64,000 bases of DNA from Natrinema sp. CBA1119 (GCF_002572525.1 NZ_PDBS01000001.1:1302001-1366000); one strand, 5' to 3'; positions 1-6,516 are shown, counted from the stretch's first letter. A program made the numbers and translations. The notes: generated by a model not told the origin, from the letters alone.

Positions 1-120
1 AACCGTCCCCCCTTGAGAGTAGCCCATAGCCCACCGCGCTCGCTCCCGATCGGGAGCGAAGCGAGCGATGGGCGTGCAACTCGAGGCCAGCGGAGGAGTA
101 TATATCGGCGCGCGACGCGC

Positions 121-511
121 GTGGTCGGCGTGAACCGCTCGAAGCGGGCGAACCACTTCGGGATCGCCGTCGAGAAACGGATGGCCGAGAAGCGTCGCTT
201 CGATCTCGAGCGGGCCAGCTGGCATGATGCGAGATTCGGGAACGGAACGCCGGTCGAGAGTAAGTCCACGATGCACGAGCATTCTGACGGCCAGCCCGGT
301 AACTGGAAGGGCTACCGAGAATACCACGAGAAACTCCGGCGTCACGACGGCTGATACTGTTTCGTCGTCTACCGGCCGCATAGGGATCGGGCTGCACGAT
401 TCTTTGTGAGAAGATGGTCCGCTCGAGCGATCTTCCGCTACTCCGGTGGCACGGTGGCGGTGATCACCGCGGAACCGAACAATCGAAGATCGCGATCGAT
501 ACTATTTTTGA
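121..511 (+). pseudogene. Decayed PD-(D/E)XK (Holliday-junction-resolvase-like) nuclease of provirus A'
   Basis: This is a degraded copy of the intact nuclease-like gene at 45763-46155, closely similar at the DNA level. The tryptophan after the RRHDG motif has become a TGA stop near 353, and a 1-nt deletion around 383-400 shifts the rest out of frame. In the active-site region the intact copy reads PVEIKST; this copy reads PVESKST, keeping the E and K but losing the isoleucine. The upstream 100 bp is also shared with 45650-45760. The gene lies in the right-hand part of an old provirus that begins outside the window. The assignment to the PD-(D/E)XK superfamily is inferred from the E-x-K context and size. 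Confidence 0.75.
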
Positions 512-860
512 CAAAACGGCAGGTGGGGGATGCCTCCGAATGGGTGGGGGAGAGGATGATCGGAGGCAAGTAATTGTATTCGGTGATCACTATTGATTGT
601 TCCGATAGGTATCATACAGCCGACAAAATTATGTCTGTGTAATTCAAAGAAGCGAATGGCGGGGGAGAGGATTCGGTCGTTGTCCGACTGAATCTGTCCG
701 ACTCCGAGACGGACGGAACCTCGCCGCACCTGAGATCGTTCCGGCTTGAAAGTCAATCGGCAAATTGTCAAACTCGATCTCAAACCCTCCCACCTACAGA
801 TCACCTATGGGGGTGGGGGCTCCGACGCTGGCCCTCAGCCAGCGTTTCTCGAGACGAAAT
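512..860. other. Conserved intergenic block (A' copy) with inverted repeat
   Basis: No gene is supported here. The stretch is similar along its length to 46156-46506 in provirus B. Both copies hold an inverted repeat GCCTCCG/CGGAGGC (532-538 with 561-567 here; 46176-46182 with 46205-46211 in B). Both also carry two copies of a GGGGGAGAGGAT-like word, one inside the hairpin loop and one about 120 bp downstream. Conservation without an open frame suggests a regulatory or replication site. Confidence 0.5.
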
Positions 861-1115
861 TCAATCAGTAGTGACAGCGGTCTCGGTATCGACATCGAAC
901 GTCACTGCTCGAGTCGAGAGTGTCTCGGGGATCTCCCGGCGCTGCTCGAGCGCGAGGTCGTCGCGCTCGAGGACCTTGCGGGACGCCTGGACGAACTTCG
1001 GTACGTCGTCGCAAGCGCTTACCACCGCTTTCGTCTTGTTGCAGACGTAGAAGTCAGCTGCGCGTTCGATCGCGTCACGTCGGTACGCATAGTCGCCGTC
1101 GGTTCTGATTCGCAT
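861..1115 (-). CDS. Small haloarchaeal protein (DUF7692-like), A' copy
   Basis: An 84-residue protein starting MRIRTDGDYAYR. It is a paralogue of the 93-residue product of 46507-46788. The two share the patterns FY-CN(K/R), the ACDDV/ACNDV turn, a VLERDDL-LEQRREI segment and the closing AVTTD. There is no membrane segment or signal peptide. Small proteins of this type are common in haloarchaeal mobile elements and I recall the label DUF7692; no biochemical role is known to me. A third, truncated copy lies in 34345-34450. The start is set at the ATG matching the paralogue's conserved region; an in-frame start lies four codons upstream. Confidence 0.65.
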   Translation of the reverse strand: MRIRTDGDYAYRRDAIERAADFYVCNKTKAVVSACDDVPKFVQASRKVLERDDLALEQRREIPETLSTRAVTFDVDTETAVTTD

Positions 1116-1247
1116 ACTCGTACACACGACACCCGAAATCCTCGTTTTTTCGACTCACTGGACGGCCTATTTCGGCCCAAAACAGGTGGAACGTGTCGGT
1201 CATCCAGAGAAGAACGCGGCCTCAAGCGACCGAACGACTCGAGATCT

Positions 1248-1316
1248 GCACACGAGGGTTTGCGTCTCGTGTGCATATTCGGGGAACGGGATTTGTCGAC
1301 GTGCAACCCCAGGGAG
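1248..1316. other. Hairpin plus conserved tail at the left edge of the cargo site (A')
   Basis: A perfect 9-bp inverted repeat (GCACACGAG at 1248-1256, CTCGTGTGC at 1266-1274) is followed by a conserved tail GACGTGCAACCCCAGGGAG (1298-1316). In provirus B the corresponding hairpin has a different sequence but keeps pairing, and the tail is nearly identical (46971-46991). To the right of the tail the two proviruses become unrelated, so this marks the left boundary of a variable cargo site. Confidence 0.55.
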
Positions 1317-1342
1317 AAAGGTGAAATATGACTGCTTACCGA

Positions 1343-2098
1343 TTATGGAGGACGGCTTTTTTGACCGGTTAATAGATCTCCGTCAAGGGCCCGTCTAATT
1401 TGGTGAGAGATGATTTCCCGAGAGTCCATCTCTACGAATTCATTTATCTCATCTCGGAGATCTGCTGCTATAATCCCATATAACCGTTTGCTGATGACTC
1501 GTATAATAGAGAGGAGGATTAAACAGGCATGGGTTGAGGGCGAAAGAAGACTTCGGTTCCAGAGAAATTGAGAAGCAATCCAATGCCAGTCCTGATCGTT
1601 CTCACGTATATCACCGGGGTTCTCGACCAGTTCTTTATTAAATCTAGTAACTAAATCAGAGCTGGTCTTTATCTGGTGAATTAATATACGATAAATTATA
1701 ATGAGCCCTATTGGACCTATTAAAAGAATCGCCCCTATGGTCTGAACAATAGTTGAGAAGATTATATTCTTGATCTGTAAGACGCCAACGGCGGTAAAAC
1801 CACCACCAGTTACGGAGACAAAAAAGGCTAGATAATAAAATATAGTCTCTATTTGAGACTTCTTTTCCTCGAATATGGTCACCATCTGAGAGATATTATT
1901 GGTTTGGTCGAACTCTTTTGCCTCCGTACCTGCATCTTGTGCTAACTTGGATAGGCGAGAATTTTCAACATCTAGTCTTTCTCTGACAAATTCGTTCTTT
2001 GTCCCCTCATAATACCAACCTATGAAATCTTGTTTGACCGACTCATGTCTAAGCGGAAAATACCCGAGGTCAAACAGAATCTCTGAAAGACTTCTCAT
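1343..2098 (-). CDS. Two-TM membrane protein, cargo of provirus A'
   Basis: A 251-residue protein with no family I recognise. It has a charged N-terminal region of about 80 residues, two hydrophobic segments close together (about 86-107 and 112-140, ending IGLIIIYRIL) and a C-terminal region of about 110 residues. The gene is much more AT-rich than the chromosome, a sign of recent transfer. It is divergent from the zinc-ribbon array that starts at 2305 and shares a 206-bp intergenic region with it. Two membrane proteins flanking an array of tiny zinc ribbons suggest a defence or toxin module, but that is inference from context only. Confidence 0.7.
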   Translation of the reverse strand: MRSLSEILFDLGYFPLRHESVKQDFIGWYYEGTKNEFVRERLDVENSRLSKLAQDAGTEAKEFDQTNNISQMVTIFEEKKSQIETIFYYLAFFVSVTGGGFTAVGVLQIKNIIFSTIVQTIGAILLIGPIGLIIIYRILIHQIKTSSDLVTRFNKELVENPGDIRENDQDWHWIASQFLWNRSLLSPSTHACLILLSIIRVISKRLYGIIAADLRDEINEFVEMDSREIISHQIRRALDGDLLTGQKSRPP

Positions 2099-2270
2099 TA
2101 CCCTACTATATGAAATGTTTACACTTAGATTAAGTGATAACTCAAAGGCGAATTAGGAACTCGACTCTTTATGTCGGTTGTTTCTTAGCGGGTATGAGTT
2201 GCGGTTAGAAGTGCGCAAAGGAAAGAAGAATACAGTAGATAGTACCGACTAAGCTACTCTACGGCCAACA

Positions 2271-2278
2271 ATTATATC
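2271..2278 (+). promoter_or_regulatory. Possible TATA box for the zinc-ribbon array
   Basis: ATTATATC lies 27-34 bp upstream of the first codon of the array. This is the archaeal TATA-to-start distance expected for a leaderless or nearly leaderless transcript. No other good candidate is seen nearer to 2305. Confidence 0.35.
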
Positions 2279-2304
2279 ACGCAAAAATTAATAATCTGTA
2301 GACA

Positions 2305-2403
2305 ATACCGATTTGCCCAGACTGCAAAGAAGACGCTGCTCTCACGACAATAGAGAAATCGAAAAAAGGCTTGGTATGTGACGAATGCGACCGAGAATTC
2401 TAA
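2305..2403 (+). CDS. Tiny zinc-ribbon protein, array unit 1 (ATA first codon)
   Basis: A 32-codon frame with the same layout as the next four genes: CPDCK near the N-terminus, a variable middle, and CDEC-REF at the end. The position equivalent to the ATG of the other units is ATA, and an in-frame stop (TAG, 2299-2301) lies just upstream. Either a rare ATA start is used on a near-leaderless message, or the unit has lost its start codon. The spacing of the four cysteines (CxxC, 17 residues between pairs, CxxC) suits one zinc ion. Confidence 0.5.
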   Translation: MPICPDCKEDAALTTIEKSKKGLVCDECDREF

Positions 2404-2413
2404 AGTCAACAAC

Positions 2414-2536
2414 ATGCCTCTCTGCCCAGACTGCAAAGATGCAGCAATGACCAGTTCAGCTGCATTGGAAGACGCGGGGAAGCTCATCGAAAAAACCTGC
2501 GACGAATGTGGAAGTACATTCAAAACACCAGCTTAA
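2414..2536 (+). CDS. Tiny zinc-ribbon protein, array unit 2
   Basis: A 40-residue protein starting MPLCPDCKDAA, with second cysteine pair CDECG and a short tail STFKTPA that the other units lack. It begins 10 nt after the stop of unit 1 and ends 6 nt before unit 3, so the units look like one transcript. Haloarchaea have many small CPxCG zinc-finger proteins of unknown or regulatory function; a head-to-tail array of five paralogues is not something I recognise. Confidence 0.75.
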   Translation: MPLCPDCKDAAMTSSAALEDAGKLIEKTCDECGSTFKTPA

Positions 2537-2542
2537 TTAACA

Positions 2543-2644
2543 ATGCCTCTCTGTCCCAAGTGCAAAGATCACGCAGAATTACAGACGACAGTCGACCACA
2601 AAAATAAGACCCGGACCTGTGACAAGTGCGGGAGGAGATTCTAA
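2543..2644 (+). CDS. Tiny zinc-ribbon protein, array unit 3
   Basis: A 33-residue protein: MPLCPKCKDHAEL at the start and TCDKCGRRF at the end. Unit 4 starts 2 nt after its stop, implying translational coupling. The middle, between the cysteine pairs, is charged and differs from that of the other units. The outer frames are conserved and the centre is variable, as would be seen if each unit recognises a different ligand; this is inference. Confidence 0.75.
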   Translation: MPLCPKCKDHAELQTTVDHKNKTRTCDKCGRRF

Positions 2645-2646
2645 CC

Positions 2647-2748
2647 ATGCCACTCTGCCCTGAATGCAAAGGCGAGGCATTGACCGTGAGTACTGAATAT
2701 AATGAAAAAAGATCTCGTACGTGCGACGAGTGTGGGAACCCCTTCTAA
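2647..2748 (+). CDS. Tiny zinc-ribbon protein, array unit 4
   Basis: A 33-residue protein with MPLCPECKGEAL at the N-terminus and TCDECGNPF at the C-terminus. The length and the distance between the cysteine pairs are the same as in unit 3. The gap to unit 5 is 8 nt. There is no hydrophobic segment, so the product should be a soluble zinc-bound microprotein. Confidence 0.75.
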   Translation: MPLCPECKGEALTVSTEYNEKRSRTCDECGNPF

Positions 2749-2756
2749 GACTCGTT

Positions 2757-2855
2757 ATGCCTCTCTGTCCCGAATGCAAAGACGACGCTGCCACCCGGAT
2801 TGTGGCTAATATCGAAGAAGCACGGATCTGCGACGAATGCGGTAAAAAGTTCTAA
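2757..2855 (+). CDS. Tiny zinc-ribbon protein, array unit 5
   Basis: A 32-residue protein, MPLCPECKDDAA to ICDECGKKF. Its stop codon overlaps the start of the following membrane-protein gene by one base (TAATG at 2853-2857). This coupling ties the zinc-ribbon array to the downstream gene and is the best evidence that they work together. Confidence 0.78.
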   Translation: MPLCPECKDDAATRIVANIEEARICDECGKKF

Positions 2856-3391
2856 TGGCGAAGGACGATGAAGATTCGGGTGAAGAGCCGAGTGAAGAGA
2901 ATGATAGTGTCAACTTTTCCGAGATTGCTTTAGAAGAAGCCCGACTTCGGTTTCAAGAGGAAGCCGAACGTCGAAACTCGGTCGAATCCAAGATCGGGAC
3001 CATCCTAACTGTGGATGCGATTATCGTCTCCATAGTCGGCCTTTTTCAGGACCTTACTCTATTGCCCATTGGAGCGATGTCGGTTGCTCTTGTTTCTGTC
3101 ATAATTGGGATTCACGGCTTGAGAGTACAGGACTACCATACACCGGGAAAGGACATTGACGACTACCTCCAATACATCAATGATTCTCCTCAATCTATCC
3201 GTCGAAACTTGATGATAGGGTATATGACCTCAATCTCCGGCAACGAAGACACCGATAACCCAAAGAAATTCTTCAAAGGCAACCGGACAAAGAACGACGA
3301 AAAATACCGGAACCTACGTCTCTGTCAATACCTTACCGTAGTATCACTCGCATTGATATTACTTCACTCCGCCCTAACCCTACTCTGCTAA
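2855..3391 (+). CDS. Three-TM membrane protein coupled to the zinc-ribbon array
   Basis: A 178-residue protein. An acidic N-terminus is followed by a helical stretch with the pattern RF-EEAERRNSVESKIG. This leads into two hydrophobic segments (about 45-65 and 70-90), a soluble loop of about 60 residues, and a last hydrophobic segment at 155-177. The arginine-rich helix ending in an ESKIGTILTVDAII-type first membrane segment resembles the small multi-TM effectors found beside nucleotide-sensing defence genes (SLATT-like proteins); I cannot confirm homology. It starts inside the stop codon of zinc-ribbon unit 5. No gene follows before the conserved block at 3551. Confidence 0.72.
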   Translation: MAKDDEDSGEEPSEENDSVNFSEIALEEARLRFQEEAERRNSVESKIGTILTVDAIIVSIVGLFQDLTLLPIGAMSVALVSVIIGIHGLRVQDYHTPGKDIDDYLQYINDSPQSIRRNLMIGYMTSISGNEDTDNPKKFFKGNRTKNDEKYRNLRLCQYLTVVSLALILLHSALTLLC

Positions 3392-3550
3392 AATCTATAG
3401 AAATCTTTGTTCTCGGCAACAAGTCAGTCAACAAGCCATGGTTTGAGAAATACGTGGTCTACATTGAACACTGACTAAACTACCAAATCGCGACTTGACT
3501 GAACCTCCGCTTCGTCTGGATCAACTGGAGATTTTTGTGCGAAGGTGTCG

Positions 3551-3725
3551 ATGGGGCGCTGTAATTTTTTGGCGCTGTCCCCTTGGGGACACCCGCCAAG
3601 GGGGCTTTCGCGCGAAGCGCGAAACGACCCCGCAGGCGTTGCGGTGCGATCACGGCGATCGCCGCGGCTACCCCGACCGAATACAACTCAGATTGTGAAA
3701 ATCAGCAATTGATGAAAGTATATTT
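3551..3725. other. Conserved GC-rich multi-hairpin block beside the replication gene (A' copy)
   Basis: Nearly identical to 49111-49290 in provirus B although the flanking cargo is unrelated. It contains GTCCCC-TT-GGGGAC, TTTCGCGC-GAA-GCGCGAAA and further GC-rich inverted repeats, then an AT-rich exit. It lies just beyond the 3' end of the replication-type gene (here a pseudogene). It carries no credible open frame. A replication origin, a terminator complex or a structured RNA are all possible. The stretch 3392-3550 shows nothing I can identify. Confidence 0.55.
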
Positions 3726-3770
3726 GTGCAATCGAAACGAAGGGGTAGTGTTGCCACTAGCCAAGCCGGT

Positions 3771-4489
3771 TCAGCGGTCGGCAACAGCGCCGATGAATCC
3801 GGTCTCTGTCCCGCCGCCGGGAGTCTTCCAGGTCAGCTCGATGCCGCGGAGTGCAGTCGGATCGTTGCCCGACTTCGACCACTTCTTCAGGGCTTCGCTC
3901 GCGATCGTGGCGAGGTCCTCGAAGCTGTCTGCCTTCAGCCGGGAGAGAATCGTATCGATCCGCATCCGCCGGGGCTCGCCCTGGTCGCCGAACTCGAGGT
4001 CGGCTCCGTTCTTCGCGAGCCACTTCTGGAACGGCGACGACTCGGCGACGTGATCGGCTAAGCCCATGAGGTGCTGCATTCGGTCGGCGTAGCTCTCGAT
4101 CGCGTACTCGGCCGACTCGACGAGCGCTCGCAGTTCCTCGCGGTACTTCCGGGCCCGGAACGATACATCACCCTGGTCGAGATCGAGGACCTCGCCGAGA
4201 TCGCTGATCCCCCGGTAGATCGTGGCGGGGTGCTTCCCCAACTCGTCGGCGAACCCGTCAACCGTCGAGCCGCCGTCCGTCGCGACCGTCTCGGTCACGT
4301 CGCGGGCGGTCTCGCCCATGTCCCAAAGCGTCGTCATCAACAGGTGGTCAGACTTCGCCTCGAGGCGTGGCGTCGGATCTTCGTACAGTTCGACCGGCTG
4401 GTCTCGAGTGACCGCATGACCCCGTCCCAGTCGGGCCACTTCCAGCGGCCCTCGATTTCGTGCGGGGTCGTCTCGACCTGAGCCATCAT
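3771..4489 (-). pseudogene. Internally deleted, frameshifted betapleolipovirus-type replication gene (A' copy)
   Basis: The intact homologue is 49330-50949 (539 residues). Here the first ~20 codons (AQVETTPHEIEGRWKWPDW, from 4486) are joined directly to the region corresponding to residue ~330 (RDQPVELYEDPTPRLEAK). About 1 kb is missing and the junction is out of frame. The long open frame that runs through the join into 4862 is an accident, because its first ~130 residues are antisense to the neighbouring gene. The C-terminal part, which holds the winged-helix-like segment LADELGKHPATIYRGI, is otherwise well preserved, so the deletion may be recent. Confidence 0.75.
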
Positions 4490-4911
4490 GCGCCTCCAGC
4501 TTCGACGAAATCGGCCAGCGTCGCGTCCGGGTCGTCGCCGCTCTCGTCATCACCGGTGTCGGCGGGGATCGTCGACGGGTCTGGATGATGAACGATCTCG
4601 ACGTCTTCGAGTTGAGCGACGACCGCATTTGCGAGTAACCGGCGGTGACACCATCGGGCGTCCGTTTCCCAACAGACGAGCCAGATATCCCGCTCGCGAG
4701 CGCGGTCGGCCAGCTCCGTGAGTACGGCTTGCGGGCCGGCCCGCTCGAGGTACTCGTGATACAGACGCTCGTAGTCAACGGAGTTCCACGCGATCGCGGC
4801 CGGATTCGGCTCGCCGTTGTCACTGAAAACCCGAGAGAAGTGGTCGGTGACGTGGGCTCCACAGTGCTTGCACGTCGAGTTGTCGACCGACGGCCAGGGA
4901 GCGACCGTCAT
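4486..4911 (-). CDS. Zinc-ribbon protein fused to a DUF488-like domain
   Basis: A 141-residue protein. Residues 1-31 are almost identical to the start of the zinc-ribbon gene 52179-52409 of provirus B, including the CKHC pair. The rest is different: about residues 35-100 carry the DUF488-type signature LVCWETDARWCHRRLLAN, while the second cysteine pair of the B protein is missing. The gene therefore looks like a recombinant between the first gene of the replication operon and a DUF488-like gene. The intervening operon genes present in B are absent here. Its stop overlaps the start of the replication pseudogene. The function is unknown; DUF488 proteins have no settled activity. Confidence 0.65.
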   Translation of the reverse strand: MTVAPWPSVDNSTCKHCGAHVTDHFSRVFSDNGEPNPAAIAWNSVDYERLYHEYLERAGPQAVLTELADRARERDIWLVCWETDARWCHRRLLANAVVAQLEDVEIVHHPDPSTIPADTGDDESGDDPDATLADFVEAGGA

Positions 4912-4998
4912 GCCGACCACCTCCAGAAAGCGGCTGCTAACTGATGTGAGAACGCCCGGAGCAAAGCGACAAAACGCGCCGCTTTGCTTTTATATCGT

Positions 4999-5012
4999 AT
5001 GGGATCGCCCGG
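4999..5012. repeat. Attachment-site copy of the tRNA-Pro 3' end (attL of element A)
   Basis: Fourteen bases (ATGGGATCGCCCGG) are identical to 12287-12300, which cover the last 12 nt of tRNA-Pro and two flanking bases. The site lies 67 bp beyond the integrase stop codon. It is also where homology with the right end of provirus B stops, so it closes both element A and the older remnant A'. Confidence 0.8.
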
Positions 5013-5079
5013 CGTTGACTTACGGCTGTTTTCACGGCTCAGTGCGGCGTACGTAGTGGTATTAGCGTCTGACATGGCT

Positions 5080-6108
5080 CTATTCGATGTTGAGTTTATT
5101 AAGGTGAGGTCGGCGGCGTTTCTCCATCCGGTCGCGCTTCTCGGATTTGTCGTAATACTCGTCGATCACGTCCTGCGAGGCGTTCACCCGCTCAGCGGTC
5201 ACCTCGCGGGGGACGCCTCGATCGCAGTGCCACGTGATCGAACCCGTCCGAATGTGATGTGGAGCTCGTGACGACGGGCACTGACTGCCCTTCGAGTGAT
5301 TCCTGAAGTCGCAGACGTCGGGATCGTACCCGTGCGGGCATTCGCCTCGGATACACGGGAACGTCGCGAGGTACATCCAGACGCGAATCGTATTCGGGTT
5401 CGGTCGACCCTGCCTCGACGCGAACAGCGGTTGCCGACCGTGTTCGTCGTGCTCGTCGTACCGATCGCCCTGGATGTACGTCGAGATCGTCTCGCAGACG
5501 CGCTCGTTCAGCGCGACGACTCGCTCACCCTCGCCTTTGTTCTTCAGGACCGTTCCCGTCTCTGGCCGGTGGACGAACTCGACCGTCTGCTCGTCGCGGT
5601 CGAAGTCACGGAGATCGAGCGCCCGGAGGCCACCGAGTCGCGCGCCGGTGTGCCATGCCGTTTCGAGTAGCGCGTGTCGACGGCAGCCGCGAAGGACATC
5701 GCTCGATCGGTAGTGACGGATCAACGCGATCGCCCGCTCGGTCGGTAGCTTCGTCTCGCGGGAGCGTTCGTCGCGCGGGACGTGCGGGACGTTCACCCGC
5801 TCGGCGAGCCCGTCGTCGACGGCCTCGATTCGTTCGAGGTATTCGACGAAGTTCTTCAGCGTCTCCATCTCGTTGTGGAGCGTCGTCGAGGCGACATCCT
5901 GACCAGCGCGGTAGGATTCGTACTGATCGAACTGCCAGCCGTTCAGGTCGGCGACGGTCTCGATCCCGGTGTCTGCGCACCACTCGCCGAAAAGCTTCAG
6001 TCGGTAGTGGTACGTCGACGCGGTCTCCTCGGTGAGCTCCGTTCGGCGGCCGTCGAGGTACCGGTGCCAGGCCTCACGCGGGGTGAGGTCTTTCGGGCCG
6101 TCCGTCAT
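5080..6108 (-). CDS. int: SNJ2-type tyrosine integrase of element A
   Basis: A 342-residue site-specific recombinase. The N-terminal part (1-100) resembles a SAM-like core-binding domain. The catalytic part shows the first arginine in HTGARLGGLRALDL, the HxxR box in PHHIRTG, a WHCDRG segment at the second histidine/tryptophan position, and the nucleophile region VIDEYYDKS. A cysteine-rich insert (CIRGECPHGYDPDVC) sits just before the HxxR box, as in the paralogue at 34747-35799. The gene lies beside the att copy at 4999 and overlaps the leader peptide gene by ATGA. Integration into a tRNA 3' end with a 14-bp core fits the SNJ2 integrase group as I know it. Confidence 0.88.
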   Translation of the reverse strand: MTDGPKDLTPREAWHRYLDGRRTELTEETASTYHYRLKLFGEWCADTGIETVADLNGWQFDQYESYRAGQDVASTTLHNEMETLKNFVEYLERIEAVDDGLAERVNVPHVPRDERSRETKLPTERAIALIRHYRSSDVLRGCRRHALLETAWHTGARLGGLRALDLRDFDRDEQTVEFVHRPETGTVLKNKGEGERVVALNERVCETISTYIQGDRYDEHDEHGRQPLFASRQGRPNPNTIRVWMYLATFPCIRGECPHGYDPDVCDFRNHSKGSQCPSSRAPHHIRTGSITWHCDRGVPREVTAERVNASQDVIDEYYDKSEKRDRMEKRRRPHLNKLNIE

Positions 6109-6209
6109 CGACGCGACCTCGCTGGAGCGGGCCGCTGCTGAGCCAGCCGATTGTCAACTGAATTTCGATAAACGGTACTCTTACCATCGTGTAGCGTGCA
6201 TTCGCGCAT
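6105..6209 (-). CDS. Leader peptide coupled to the integrase (element A)
   Basis: A 34-residue frame starting MRECTLHDGKSTVYRN. Its stop codon overlaps the integrase start (ATGA, 6105-6108). Provirus B has a shorter frame in the same place with the same overlap and a related motif (YHGKSTGYCN). Only the H-GKST-Y-N pattern is shared. The peptide may serve to deliver ribosomes to the integrase start rather than act itself. It follows directly after the conserved block 6222-6273. Confidence 0.5.
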   Translation of the reverse strand: MRECTLHDGKSTVYRNSVDNRLAQQRPAPARSRR

Positions 6210-6221
6210 GGTCTCGTTATT

Positions 6222-6273
6222 GGGACCGCGGACGAATCGTGTGCGCCACTTGTTGGTCCAGGGGGCGCACGCG
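6222..6273 (-). promoter_or_regulatory. 52-nt conserved inverted-repeat/pseudoknot block upstream of int (element A)
   Basis: 49 of 52 positions are identical to 35888-35939 in provirus B, far above the similarity of the integrases themselves. It contains an inverted repeat of 10 bp (6238-6247 with 6264-6273, one G-U) whose loop holds GGTCC (6255-6259). That loop can pair with GGACC at 6223-6227, giving an H-type pseudoknot on the integrase transcript. The alternative is a DNA site bound by the integrase or the regulator. Confidence 0.6.
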
Positions 6274-6407
6274 ATCGCCGTCCGTCGGTGTACCTGAATC
6301 TCAGTTCCAGCTACACTTAGTGCTAACCGGGTCGTTTCCGAATTTCCGATACTTCTGTCTTCACGCCGAACGCGGGGTTTAAGCCGCGAGTATGCGAATT
6401 CGATCAT

Positions 6408-6516
6408 GCTTCCGTATCCAGATTACGGGAGCTTTTCGCGGACCCGGTGTGCCTACCACCGGTCCGCTTCCTTTCAGGACTCGTGAAAGTAAGGTCCGCG
6501 TATAGCTTCCGTATCC
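6408..6516. other. Conserved multi-hairpin element between int and regulator (element A)
   Basis: Three hairpins in a row: 6408-6416 with 6424-6432 (GCTTCCGTA stem), 6438-6467 (GCGGAC/GTCCGC plus CGGTG/CACCG), and 6471-6476 with 6484-6489. The first-stem sequence GCTTCCGTATCC returns as a direct repeat at 6505-6516. The same order of hairpins and flanking repeats is found at 36186-36293 in provirus B. No gene fits. A structured RNA, an origin for the circular form, or a repressor-binding region are possible. The remainder of 6274-6631 shows nothing else clear. Confidence 0.55.

Noticed and set aside
502-804. A 100-codon minus-strand frame in the conserved intergenic block of A'
   Set aside because: The frame is not kept in the matching block of provirus B (46156-46506), so conservation is of DNA, not protein.
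2305-2855. The regular spacing of the zinc-ribbon units suggested a CRISPR-like or other repeat array
   Set aside because: Units are about 100-125 bp with varied DNA and conserved amino-acid motifs, so they are paralogous genes rather than identical repeats with spacers. No CRISPR array was found anywhere in the window.
3771-4862. A 363-codon open frame across the replication remnant
   Set aside because: Its first ~130 codons are antisense to the zinc-ribbon/DUF488-like gene in another frame. Comparison with 49330-50949 shows a deletion and a frameshift at the join.
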